Source: Tilletia caries
Taxonomy: Eukaryota; Basidiomycota; Exobasidiomycetes; Tilletiales; Tilletiaceae
Length of the DNA stretch: 64,000 bases
Direction of reading: 5' to 3'
Assembly: GCA_032718865.1 (NCBI GenBank)
Contig: JALUTQ010000005.1
Span: 2,046,001-2,110,000 of the forward strand
Part shown: positions 20,982 to 32,179 of the stretch, one piece after another
Layout of the letters: each line of letters starts with the position of its first letter
Numbering within the stretch: position 1 is the stretch's first letter
Position numbers and translations under genes: made by a program
The notes under the pieces: model-generated
What the model was told of the DNA's origin: nothing
Seen by the model: only the letters and a program-made list of their open reading frames with translations
Databases searched by the model: none

Positions 20982-21707
20982 ATGTCTACCATCTCTTCAA
21001 ACAACTCGCTGCCGTTCAACAAGGCCTCTTTCTTCACCACTCTCCGCGTCCATCACTTTAAGCTCGACGCCTTCGCCTGGGTCAAGCAGTGCATCAGCAC
21101 CAGCAACGAAGCAACCCACCGTGTCTGGGATCCCACCAAGATCGGCGGCGGCGTTGGAGTTACCACGGTCCGAGGAGGAACCGAGGCCCTCAAGCACTAC
21201 CAGACCAACTTCTGCAACACCGGCGACGCCGACTACGATCTCGCCCAGGCGATGATCAACTTTATGCAGCACTGTCAATCACAGTGGAGCTCGGAGTATC
21301 TGATCGAATTCCAGATCACGACAGGAACCAAGACACGGCGCCTCAACTGGCTGCTGCTGGACGCGCCCGTACCGGCGTCGGACGAGTTGTCTTCGGAGGA
21401 GGAAGACGCGTCTCCCTCCCCTTGCTGGGACTCGGACTCGGAGTGTGCAAGTACCATTTGCACCGAAGAGGGCGACGACCGCGACGACGACGCCACTTCT
21501 ATCTTTCCTGGTCGTCTAACGTCCAACGATGTCGAGGTCATCTCCCAATCCAAGTCCATCCAAACAGTCAAGGCTGCAAAGCCATCTGGCATCCCGCGGT
21601 TGGTTGCAGGCGGCGCCCGAATGGCTTCGGTCGCAACCAGGGCCAGCGCGATCAAGACATTCGGCAGGCCCAGTCGTATTCCCATCCCGACTTCCTCCCG
21701 CCGCTGA
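20982..21707 (+). CDS. Family gene, copy C (short form, 241 aa)
   Basis: Intronless, ATG 20982 to stop 21707. It differs from copy B at only a handful of residues, so selection or recent conversion has kept both frames open. The family domain (DPTKIGGGVGVTTVRGG, AQAMINFMQHC) is followed by an acidic Ser-rich centre and a basic tail. It is divergent with the SWT1-like gene, about 1.2 kb between start codons. No signal peptide or transmembrane helix. Function unknown. Confidence 0.75.
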   Translation: MSTISSNNSLPFNKASFFTTLRVHHFKLDAFAWVKQCISTSNEATHRVWDPTKIGGGVGVTTVRGGTEALKHYQTNFCNTGDADYDLAQAMINFMQHCQSQWSSEYLIEFQITTGTKTRRLNWLLLDAPVPASDELSSEEEDASPSPCWDSDSECASTICTEEGDDRDDDATSIFPGRLTSNDVEVISQSKSIQTVKAAKPSGIPRLVAGGARMASVATRASAIKTFGRPSRIPIPTSSRR

Positions 21708-22535
21708 GGGCTCGCACCAAGGCCACAACAAAGTTACTTCTGCTGTCCGGATCCCACCGTCACCAACATCGATTCCCCGCCACGGAAATCGGAATCGTCA
21801 TACCTTATAAGGAAAACAAGAACGCACAAATCTTCGCCATATCACGGCGCAACCCTTCTCAGCTCCTATCAAATCAAGAGTTCGCCTTCACACATCTCGC
21901 TTGAACTAATTCGTCGCAACCCATCTCGCGCGTCGGTCTCGGCTGCACTCTGCCCTCGGTTCTCGCTGCTATCAACCATCAGAAGTCAAACATCAATCGC
22001 AAACCGAATTCGGTTTGGCCAAACTCGTCTCGCGTCGCACCGGCTGCCTCGCGTGTCGCCCGGCCCAAGTGGCCTCAGCAACGTTCGCACTCCATCGAGC
22101 GTCTATACCCGGCCACCGAACTCTGGAGTCTGGACTCCATCACCAGCACCAGCACCTCGAATCCGTACCTCAACTTCTACTCCTCGGGCATCAATGTTGT
22201 ACCCTTCGCTTCGCTCTCCGCACCCGCTCTCGTCGCCTGCTCTTCCCTTGGACTCTCTTCGCATTCTGTCCCCAATTTATATCTATCATCGTCGTTGTTG
22301 TCTGTCTTGTTGCCATTGTCATCCGGAGGGAGGGAAAGTGTTGGGTTGCTGCATAGGATCGGCGATGTCATGATGCTTGCTTTCAAAATCGACAATGAGC
22401 TTCTCCACGACGACCATCGCCAGCAAGGGTTGTATAAGCATAAGGGTAGGCACAATCGTACAGGTATCTGGGCAGGAGGCTACGAGCTCGTCCTGACTGC
22501 TGAGTAATTGCGCAAGCCCAGGCATAGGTGCGACG

Positions 22536-23977
22536 ATGAGCTCTCTCTTGCGCGCTGGCACGCCAACGATGTTATCGTCGGCACTCACTCCAGCTCTTCA
22601 GCCTTGCCTCGCAATTCTTCACCTCAGATCCAACTCATCGGCAGAGCCACCCTCGCATTTTCTGCTCGCTCGCTTTCATTACTCTTTCATCAGGCTCTGC
22701 ACATCAGCGTTCCGCTTCCTTTCCAACGCCGCTGATGAATACTTTCGTCCAGATGATGTGGAAAAAAGTGACAGAACTTGTACGATGAGAGATGTGCACA
22801 TTGGCTGACCTTCCTCCCTTACTGTAGGCCCTCTTCTTCTCCTCCCCCCGTCTCTTCTTCAGCGTCCGATATTTTGGTCTGGTCTCGCCCAGCACCCTGC
22901 TTTCACGTCCTTTCTTAGGCTCCTCGCGCCCTGTCCCGGTCCGTCCTCCGTCGCTCGTGAGTTGTGTTTGGCGTCCTCCGATACGCTGTCCAGCTGTCTG
23001 ACGTCTGATCTCGCTCCGGTCTTTCGCATTCCCCAGCGCTCGCTCCCGCATTCTAGCATCCCAGAACGCTTGTACTCCTGTACCCTGTGTCCCACCCGGC
23101 CAACCCCTGCTTCGACGTCTTCAAAACAGTGGCTTCATCTCCGCATAGAGAAATCAGACGTCCGAGCCCTCGACAGATCCTTGTCAGACGGAACATAATA
23201 GGCAGGGTATGTTCAGGTGCGTCCATAAATTTCTTCCCCTTCCCAGTCCAGCCGTTTTCCTCGATGCTCATCATTTCTGCGCTTCACAGACAAGCGAGCT
23301 CGCAGATATCGATCGGGACGATCTCCACCTCCGACCCGTCAATGTCGAGTTCGCATTCGCCTAACCGACGGTACAAATGCTCTGTCCCAGCTTACCGCCG
23401 TCCTCCGCAACGAACAGCATGAGCGACAGCTGACGTATCTCAACTACGACACTCGCTCGGCGTTCCTTCTCCTTCTCAAGGCCGGTGCCGCTTCTGAACG
23501 TCAACGGAGCTCCTCCACAAAGTCCAATACGTCGTAGATATTCCCATCTACTTCCCCTCACTCGCTAGTCGCCACCTCTGAGGGGATCAGGACAGTACTC
23601 GCAATTCGGCATAGACGTTGGCATCAACAACGACAGCGTTCGACGACTTGATCTCTCATCCAACTTGGGAGGTGCCGGCATTCTTGGCTTTCTCAGTCCC
23701 AGATCCAACTTTCACGATACACATGCGCGGGAAGGATGGAGGTATTACGATCTCGTATGGACAGCTCAGTGGCACTGCGTACCCTCGCTTCTTCCCATTG
23801 CATCACTTGCTACATCTACGGCGAGACATCTGCCCGACAATGGGCTCAGCGCGTCTATCTTCAGGACCTCGTCATCAAGCACTCGTACCAGGACCGTGTC
23901 GAGGCGCGGTACAGATCATACCATATCGACAGCCCTCCTCGCCGCTGCAGCTACGGTCACTGGCCGCTCATCAAAAG
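22536..23977 (+). pseudogene. RING-ligase pseudogene downstream of copy C
   Basis: The first codons (ATGAGCTCTCTCTTGCG) match the intact RING-ligase start at 50393. Farther on, TSTTTAFDDL near 23630 matches TTTAFEDL, a fusion then leads to NLGGAGILGF (intact: HLGGAGVLGF), and the segment LATSTARHLPDN to LLAAAATV matches the end of intact exon 1 (LATFTAKHLPDN, FLAAAATV). Even the exon 1 donor survives (AAAAG|GTGAGA at 23977). Internal deletions and frame changes break it, and later exons are missing. Confidence 0.7.
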
Positions 23978-24769
23978 GTGAGAATCTCGCCCGTCTATCG
24001 CCTTATGCTTGCCTACGTACTTCTTCAATTGATTCGCTATGTAAGTTCAGGCCTCAATAACCGTCACGAATGCGCCTATCGAGTCGTCAAGCGCAGCTCT
24101 TACATCGCCAAACCGAAGAAAGTCACGGTCCGCTTCTTGAAGATGAGTTGGCCCTTTCCCCTTTGCTTGTACCCAGTACCAGTCTGGCTAAATGCTCAAC
24201 GCCCTTTCATTCGAATACACAGACTTTGAGATTCCAGATGCGCGATGACCTGTCACCAAAGATGCCACATCCTGCTCGTCAACGCGATACGACAGCCCAC
24301 AGATGCAGCGGTAGACAAATACATTGCGTCCTCCTCGGGTCTCGACCGCTTCTGCTTCCCGTGACACCTATGCCGTCGTCGGATTCGCAACGCAGCAAAT
24401 CGATCCGCGCAGCGAACTCTCGCGCCGTCAACCCTGGATCCTCACAACACTGATCGATCAGTTGGCTCATGCCCCCGACCACTCAACGCTGGAAATCGCA
24501 ACGTCTTGATCTGCGGACAACGGAGGAGGCCGCTGCCCCTGTCATCCATGCTGAACGACCGGATTCAGCTGTTGGCCAGGAGATCGCGAAGGTAGGGAGG
24601 TAGGGTGAGGCTGATGCACATGAGGGTGGGAAAGGAGCAGGATGTGGCCATTTCAATTCGATGGGCAGTCAAGCTGGATTTCATGACAACATGTCGCACG
24701 AGAAGGACGGAAGTATGGACTATGGACAATTACATGAGCGGGAGAGGCACAGAAGCAGGAATCACCTGT
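23978..24769. other. Unassigned gene fragments
   Basis: No complete gene. On the plus strand, DTYAVVGFATQQIDPRSELS and WILTTLIDQLAHAPDHSTLE near 24360-24510 read like real protein, but without a start, partner exons or a family I recognise. Probably the remains of another duplicated gene. Confidence 0.35.
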
Positions 24770-26659
24770 TCACACGCCATCATGATTCAGAACGGTCGCC
24801 GTAGGATTACCTCCGCCAATGTTGGATCTTTGACGCCAGACCCCGTCCGAGCCCACCTCTGTGAGGATGATGCGCTCCGCAATCGCCTGCAATCTACCCA
24901 TTTTGCCAATCTGTGTCGCCGAGGTCGAGGCAGAGTCTTGCGTTTCTGCACTGTCGGCCACGAAGCGGAAGTAGTCGAAACGCAAGTTGTCATCGCTCCA
25001 GCACAGGAGCTCAAAACGGACTGGGAAGATTTGTCTGGTCAGTAGCATGGTTGGTAGATGAGTAGATCCGCTTCACGACGATTGCGATCGAAGATACCCA
25101 GGACGCGGAGCGAGGTGGAGGATGCGAGGTGACAGAAAAGAACGTCCAAGGTGGAAATGCCGCATTCCTCATCGACGAGACGAATATGGAGCTCCGCCAG
25201 GTTGGGAAAAAGATCGCTCGCAAAAAGCTGACCAAACTGCAGATCGTGGAGGTCAACGAGGTCTGCGACGGGCGTGACCTCGAGGAAGGTCAGATCTTCC
25301 AAAAATTCAGGCCTGACACCTTCCCATGCCTCCATGCCGAGGTCGGAGAAGCGGTTGTCGTCGCGGATCCCACTTGTTCTGTCCGCAGTAAGCTTTTTGA
25401 GCAATGCGCTTGCCCTCAAGGGCCGGGCTCCGTCCTTGATAAGTCCGTTCAGCTCGGCGACCGAAGCATTCTCTGCGCTAGGCAAATGCTTGAATGTGTC
25501 AGGACTGCTGAGGAATAGGGATCGTATAAAGCCTTGACGAACGGAGCTGCCGAATGGGCTCTCCCAGGTCACCAGCTGTCTGAGCCGTGAATGCCGACGC
25601 ACGAACTCGAGAACTCCTTCGTCTCAACGCGAGATGCTTCCACCGAGCTCCAGTTCTTGCAGAGCTGGAAAGGTCTGATTGAGAGTAACGGGTCGATCTT
25701 CAGGGCTGGATCTTTGGAGCCGAAGTCGTTCGAGCCCAGTGTGACGATCCAGGAACGCGCTGATGGCCTCGACGTTCAGCAGGGTTTCGTCTTCCATGAT
25801 TTCTCTGAGCTCGAATGTCTTGAGGGACGGGAAGTTACCTTGCAGAAGCAATTGATGTGCGTCGTCACCGAAGCTGATGAGGAGGCCAAGCTCATGCAGC
25901 GATTTACACTGATCGGTCAAGGTGCTCCAGAAGATCCGCTTCGCCGCCCGACGAAACTCGACTTCTTGAGAGACTGAATAGCATTTGTACTCGACGACGC
26001 GCAGATTTTCGGCGCTGGACGTACGCGGGAGAGCGTCCTTGAGGAGTAGCGCCAGAGACGTCCAACCGCTTGTTGAATATCTGTCGACTGATTTGCTGAT
26101 ACGAGCTGCTGAAAATCGGCACAAGTCGAACAAGCGCAAGGCAGCGATGCGCCGGCCAAGTTTCGGATGAGGCCGAAGGGCCTGGTATAGGGCATCGCCA
26201 TCGTCCACATCGATGACGATGTCAAGCAGGGGTCCTTCCGCGTGAGAAGGCATATGGGCGGCGAGCAAGGAAAGCAACGCCTTGATCTGGTCCCAGAACG
26301 ATGGTGGGCGTTTGCGATTGGGGTTCTTAAAATCGAACCACTCCACGCAGTTGAAGATGCGCAGATAGCGAATGTGAGCGAGCAAGTGTGTGTTGGCCTG
26401 GAGTAGCTCGAGTTTTTCTTCGAAGCTGTCGTGATGGAAGTCAAGGTTTCGAACCCAGGCTTGCAGCGCAGGCGTCCGCAACCGCTTGCAGACGGATGCT
26501 ACGACGAGCAGATCGATGCGGTCGGCGAGTAGATGATCGAGCACGATCAGGACGAGCTCGGGAGTGGCAAAGAAGCGAGCGACGGCGGACGGGTCTGGAT
26601 GCGTCGCGGTGGGATGTTTTGGGCCTTTTGGCCACCGGAAGCGTGTCGAATTGGACCAT
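24770..26659 (-). pseudogene. F-box/LRR gene, broken copy
   Basis: Co-linear with the intact gene at 56866-58749 (same strand). It begins MVQFDTLPVAKRPKT, then shifts frame before the F-box block (FFATPELVLIVLDHLLADR). The main frame stops at a TGA near 25616 where the intact copy has Trp (ISLWDEGV versus ISR-stop-DEGV). It reopens as VRRHSRLRQLV and shifts again near 25045, before LTRQIFPVRFELLCW. Two frameshifts and one nonsense codon make it a pseudogene. Confidence 0.85.
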
Positions 26660-29142
26660 GATTTGATCCGAACGTCTCTGACTACTGTGGGTGGAAAAAA
26701 GGGAGTCAGCGTGCGCTTCAGCGGGCAAGCTTTTTTCCAACTTCCAAGAACTTACCCTGGGATTCCTGAGCCTCTGCTGTGCGCAAGCTGAGTTGAAGGC
26801 GCTGGAGAGCGTTGAGTGTGGGAATTACGAGATACGCATTTGAGATCGTTGTCGTGAGCATCGTTCTCTCGATGCCTGTCCGCTCCACCTCACTCAAACA
26901 ATTCTTCCATTGCGCACTTGCTTCGCCCTCTCCTGCAATTGCCACGCAACTTTGACTATCAGACTGGTCAGTATTCTTCGCAGGCCGCGTATACAATATG
27001 ATTTTGATGCTTGGTGTATGCGCATTTGCTAATGTACAGTGTACTCCTTCACCACTCCCAGTCCTCCTAATGGTTACTCCTATCTCGCTCATAGAAGCTT
27101 CTGGACCAATGTCTTCCGACCGACCGGTTTCCCGAGACCTTTACCGACTCGGGAAGCACACATACCACGCCAGCCTGGCCTCGTCCACAGCTCCGTGACA
27201 GCTTGACCACCGGCGAGGTTCCTCCTGCTGGGTGTTGAATGCAGAAGGCAGGGACGTGGGTCGATTCGGAAGAGGATGAATAAGGAAGGCCTGGGTCTTC
27301 GTGCAGCCGCGTTCGATACCGCTGCTGCTGGTGGCGGTCCTGGTGGCGGGAGATATTAATTAGGCAAAGCAACCCCATTCCTTCAACCACCCTCTGGCGC
27401 CTTATAACCACATGGTGGCACGTTGGGCGAGTACAGCGGATCTTCGACCGGAGGTGTACCCGACGGAGGGCCGACATAGCACTGAGTTGGAGGGCGAGCG
27501 ACTTGAGGAGGATAGCCGTCAAATGCACCCGCTTCTTATGGGCACCTAGCTCCGTGGGGTTAGTTGAGGGGCTGCTGTGTGTGTGTCGTCTCATGGATGC
27601 ATTGCAGCCACCTTCGGCGTACGCCAGCGACCAATGAGCCGAGCACGAGTATAGGCAGATAATGATGCCAGCGACTGTAGCAAGAACAAGACGCGAGTCA
27701 GCGAGTCCGATAGCTGCAGAGGGAAGAAGCTTCACCTGTAGCCTGTAGGGCAGCGACAGACTCACTGGATTGGTCACATTCGACCAGTGACCGGCCACTT
27801 GCCTTCCACTTTGGATTACGCTGCCAGAACTGAGCGACGAGCATTTTTGACGGTTGTCGGAGTACGTGATGGATGAGCTGATTGGGCAGATAGGAAGTCG
27901 TAGCTGAGCCTGAGTGATTCGAGCATGACGCCCGTGGGTCGGTAGGCGCTGGAGCTGATACTAGAATCATCGAAGCGTCTAGATCTGAGATTGAGGTGGA
28001 TTGAGGTCCTACTATGGGGCACTGACGAGGGTAGCAGCATCTGCCGTTGTGGGAGGCTGGCGTGCAGAGAGTTGAAGACGTCGTTGATGTCGGAAAGGCC
28101 ATTTGAGGCAGGAGAAATGAGCGAGCTGGGTGTGCTTAAGGGGAAAAGCTGTGACCGGTACATCGACCATGAGGGGAGGCTCATCATAGTCGAGGCGATC
28201 GTAACCCCTTCTCATGCTTTGGGGCATGCTGTGGGGCGTGGGGCAGAGTAGCAGGCTGGACATACTTGGGTCGTATTGGTCCCCGGAGCGAGCCTCTTGA
28301 GGAACCAAGGAGGAGAGTCGGTCCCTGATTCTCATATAACCATCAGGACCTTCACTGATATCCGATCACTCCTGACCTCCAACTCGGCCCCCGTAGCAAA
28401 AGGCTAGATTTCCAACCACTCCCCAAGTACACAAATGTATTGTTCATACTGGCCCCGCCTCTAAATCCTCCAAAAATGCTCCGGTTCAGATGGACGACAA
28501 GCAAGCGCAGCAGGCGCGCGAGCATGATCTGCTTCGTCGCGCACCGGGACGAGATGCGTTCGAGCTTGACGTCCGGGGCTAGGAGGGATGGATGCGCTGA
28601 TTGGAGCTCGTATCCGTGGATGTTGAGTGGGGGACGCTAAGGACGCGGCCGTAGGCGCGTTGGGCGTCCCGTAGACGGCGTTTCTTCGATACCGTCATCT
28701 TCCGTCCTCCTCATACTGCGGTGGTCGAGTCACAATTGGAAGCCTTTCCCGTCGCTGGAGGGACAGGATCCTCCCCTCCAAGCCGAAGCACGTCCGCCCT
28801 GAGCCGGTTCGCCGTCGCTCGCAGGCTGCACCGATGACAGATCCATTGCACGACCTCCAGCTTGCTCCACTCACGAGAAACTGCTTGATCGCCATGCCCC
28901 GGTTCCCACGCATTGCGCCCAGTTGCGGGACGGTCAGAGTGAGTTTCTCGGAGGACAAGTGTCGGATATCTTCAGTGTAGCCGCAGTCGACGCAGCCGGT
29001 ACGCTGGGCGGTCCAGCCTTTGGAGTGATGTTGTGGGTCGCCTGCTTACTCGTCTGCCGCCGCGCCCGTCTCCGGCGCGTCTCCATGCCTGTTTCCTCTT
29101 CTGACGGCGGTAGAGCAGGAGGTCGAAGAGCTCGTGTGCTTC
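26660..29142. other. Duplicated non-coding and fragment-rich stretch
   Basis: 26800-27090 matches the region upstream of the intact F-box gene (59060-59340). 27870-28400 matches 60200-60720, including a minus-strand frame with YDRLDYDEPPL in both copies. A plus-strand snippet near 28475-28580 (QMDDKQAQQAREHDLLRRAP) looks coding, but I cannot assign it. No complete gene is supported. Confidence 0.5.
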
Positions 29143-29826
29143 CTATTGATGATAGGCGGCAGTCAGGCTGCGGAGACCGTTGACATCATCCATCTGGACA
29201 TGAGATTGTTTGCGATAGAGCTGTCTCTTCAACTCAGAGGATTGAGGATCCATCGGCATCGGCTCCAGCGTCGTGATCGAGCTCTGTTCCAAGCTCGATG
29301 TGCCCGTGCCATTCGTCCTACTGAGGATGCTTGGCTCTGTCTTGCTCCTTGAGCCAGAATGCGACAGTGCCGACCCTTGGTCGACTGTGTGAGCAGTGTT
29401 GGTGCTGATGCGTTGATCAGTGCGGCAAGATCGGTCTGCATCGCCCAGCTCGTCCACGTCGTCCAATTTGTGCAATACGTCCTCATTGTCATCGTTCTCG
29501 GGAATAGGCGCGGCGGTGTGGGACGACCTGGCACGAGCCGCGAGAGGTGTTGGCTGACGAGGCTGTGGAATCGAGAAGGATTGCTTCGGCGGGGCTCCCA
29601 TTGCTGAAGCAGCTGTCGGGGTGCGGGAACGCTCGCCTGCCATGGTCGGTGCTGCGGTCGAGGACGCGGTTGATGACGACGCGCCTGCTGCTGCCGCTGC
29701 AGCATCCCGGGTGCTCGCGAGTCCGCTCTGACTGAAGCGATGAATGATCCCCGGCAAATCCCCCTTGAACACCTCCCTCAGCTGTCCCTCGATCTCCTGC
29801 TGCAAGTACTTTCGAATGACCGACAT
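29143..29826 (-). pseudogene. MDM34-like SMP-domain fragment
   Basis: The first ~33 residues (SVIRKYLQQEIEGQLREVF, then DLPGIIHRFSQ) match the C-terminal end of the SMP lipid-transfer domain of Mdm34, an ERMES subunit at ER-mitochondria contacts. The ~150 SMP residues that should precede are absent: the similarity starts at the very ATG next to the repeat edge at ~29830. The remaining ~195 residues are Ser/Ala-rich linker, as expected C-terminal to the domain. I take it as a 5'-truncated gene, cut when the unit D upstream DNA arrived. Confidence 0.6.
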
Positions 29827-29834
29827 TTTACAGC

Positions 29835-31067
29835 GCCGAGTCTTCGAGAGGTGTCGATCCTGATTCGAATCGGATCCTAATGCCGAGAGGACATCGGAAA
29901 GCTGAGAGAGGATGCAGAGAAGACAGAAAGGGACATGTGGCAGTCAGCTATCACTCAGCCCAGCAATGCCATCCTGATCAGCTTCGCTGTCGGTGTCGAT
30001 GCTGCTGCGTCTGAGGTGGCTGAACGACTGAAGAGAGAAGAGGTCAGCGAGCGAGGGCGGAGGAATGAATGTCAGGGGAGGCGGCTTCGTCGCACTGACT
30101 GCTCGCCGATTGTGCTACCCTGCCATCGTGTTCTTCCTTTCCATAATCTTCTGACCCCGTCTGAGGTTGTGCATCCTTGCCTCTGCATCGAGTTGTGGTG
30201 GTGAGCAAGAAGCGGGCGGAGGTGAGTGGGAGAGGCGAAAATCTTTTCTCATCACTGCGCCATCCACTTCCTACTCTCCTTCTTCCACGAACAAGACACC
30301 CAATGCACACAACACTCCCCTCCGACATCCTGGATTCGCTGTCTCTATATTATTCTCGAGCTCCCGAAGGTATTCCTGGTGCTGTAGCGAGTCTTCCCAC
30401 AGAGTTGGCTGGAAGTTGGCAGAAATGGTTCGACTCATGGAAGCCTACTGGGAGAGAACCTGCCTGCATTTCTGCCCTCCTTTGAGAGCCACGGGGAAGA
30501 AACAGTGAACTGACATACAAAGCATGGCCGAAAGAGGGCCTGTTGGACTGCTAAAAATCAGGGAAGCTCCGCATGGCTTCTTTCGCGCCCGGAAGAGCTG
30601 TCGCTGTGTGGCAGGGATGGGCAGTTCTGTGGTTGGGCTGGGTTGCGGATCTCCAGTCGACGACACCACGGCGCCATCTTCTTGCTCCTCGACCAGACAC
30701 CATTCTTTTCCACAAAGATGCCTCAACAGAGCTTGCGATTGGCCTTGCAGTATTATTGCACAGCAGGCAGAGGTACTTCTGGCGCCTTGAGTATTGGCTG
30801 GAAGGATCAGCTCGAAGTGGTTGTGATTCTGCAGGCTATCTGGCAAGCCTTGAGGGACACTTGTGCAACACTTGGCACCTGGGACATGCAAAAGGACATC
30901 TAGCAATCCACGCAGACGACCATGCTCAAAACCGGGCCCCAGAGACTGATAAAAACCAGAGCGCCTCCGCGGACCCTGCCCTCGCCGTCCTGGCCTCAAC
31001 CACAGGCCTGGGGAACGACCGAGGTCCTCTCTGGTCATCCTCCCGTCCGTTGGGGATGGTAAACTGA
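29835..31067 (+). repeat. Extended upstream segment shared by units D, E and F
   Basis: Direct match to 60665-61960 and, from about 30300 on, inverted match to 53590-54400. Contains the RNase H-like remnant. Units A, B and C lack this segment; they diverge just outside the GCATAGCAAC sequence near 31082. Confidence 0.85.
30573..31067 (+). pseudogene. RNase H-like retroelement remnant (unit D)
   Basis: Frame of 164 codons with blocks typical of the RNase H part of fungal pol proteins: KDASTELAIGLAVLL, then WRLEYWLEGSARSGCDSAG, then LAIHADDHAQNR. No RT motif is found beside it. The same frame stays open in units E and F. It differs from the DIRS-order RNase H at 14.2-15.3 kb. Identification is from motif pattern only. 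Confidence 0.45.
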
Positions 31068-32150
31068 ATGGGGAGCTCCCGCATAGCAACAACGAAAAGT
31101 CACCCGAGTCCTGCCGTTTGTTTACTCGCTCCCCAAACTTGCGTCCAGGAATGCAGCACGACCTCGACAACGACAACGACAGCGCGAGCCACAGCGACAG
31201 CGATGACGAGACCCTGCTCTTCTCAGACTTGCATGATCATCTGCACAGAGAGGAAATCAACTGAGACTCCATACAACGGTGCTGACACTCTGCTCTGCTG
31301 ACGTCTCGTTCTTGACGCTGACCGGGTCTGCCTCCCCTTCCTCTGCTTCCTCAGATATTGATACTAACCCCCCTCGCCAGCACACAGCAAAGAGCTCACA
31401 ACAATCTGATACTTTCCTACTTATGTCTTCTGCAGTAAGAGGCCTCGCAAGCTGGCAGCAGCCGGGTCTGCGCGTGTGCCGACAACGCAAGGTCACGGAG
31501 CCTGGGTCACAGTCCATAGTCATCACTCATCCCAGGATTACGCAGCAGACCCACTCCCCAACGGCCGTGGACATTCCTCGTTGCTCTCTCGCTCTCGGAT
31601 CCCGGATGGCCGAGACCAAGCCACCATTCCGTCTGCAGATCAAGATGATCCTCGCGCTCTTCCGTGCAGATCAAACATCGTCGCTCAGGTCCAACCTGCT
31701 CCTTTGCTCAGCACAGGGCTCTACTGCCGCGCTGTCCTTTGGATCCCGGAGTCTTATGCAAGTGCGCTGCAAGAGCTAAGCACGCAGACGGCTTCCCCAT
31801 CCCATGCAGCTCTGATGCCGATCCCGGTACGTAAACACTGTGGGGCCCTCAAGCACAGCCGCACAGGCCATTGGTTCACTTTTTTTCTCTCCAACTTCCC
31901 ATCTCGTCCGAGCACAGGCCATACATGCCAGTCTTGGGTCACTCGAAGGCAAAGGCGTCATACTGAGCATTCGGGCTTAAAAGGAGGCACCCGCTTCGAA
32001 TTCCGTCCTTTCCCCCTTCCTCCATCTCCTCCCAGATCTTCACACCACATTTTTACGCACACACACCCACACACACCCACACACACCCACAACACACCCA
32101 CAACACACCCACAACACACACACACACACACCACCTCACCCATTCAACTC
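31068..32150 (+). repeat. Conserved upstream module and CA leader, copy D
   Basis: Runs from the GCATAGCAAC region through the 37-codon frame (start 31151) to the CA microsatellite at about 32055-32135. Close match to the modules of B, C, E and F. Confidence 0.85.
31976..31983 (+). promoter_or_regulatory. TATA-like box of copy D
   Basis: CTTAAAAG in GAGCATTCGGGCTTAAAAG, 197 bases before the ATG at 32180. Confidence 0.4.
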
Positions 32151-32179
32151 TTCACTTGTCACCACCATCAAACACCAAC

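Larger units (their letters stand above)
19838..23166 (+). repeat. Right arm of 3.3-kb inverted repeat (unit C)
   Basis: Reverse complement of 2866-6193, with the same internal order: upstream module, CA leader, family gene, 3' region, decayed RING-gene start. The spacer between the arms is 13.6 kb. Confidence 0.9.

Noticed and set aside
30445..31176. 243-codon minus-strand frame in unit D
   Set aside because: Antisense to the RNase H-like remnant; not kept at this length in E and F, and it runs into the upstream module.
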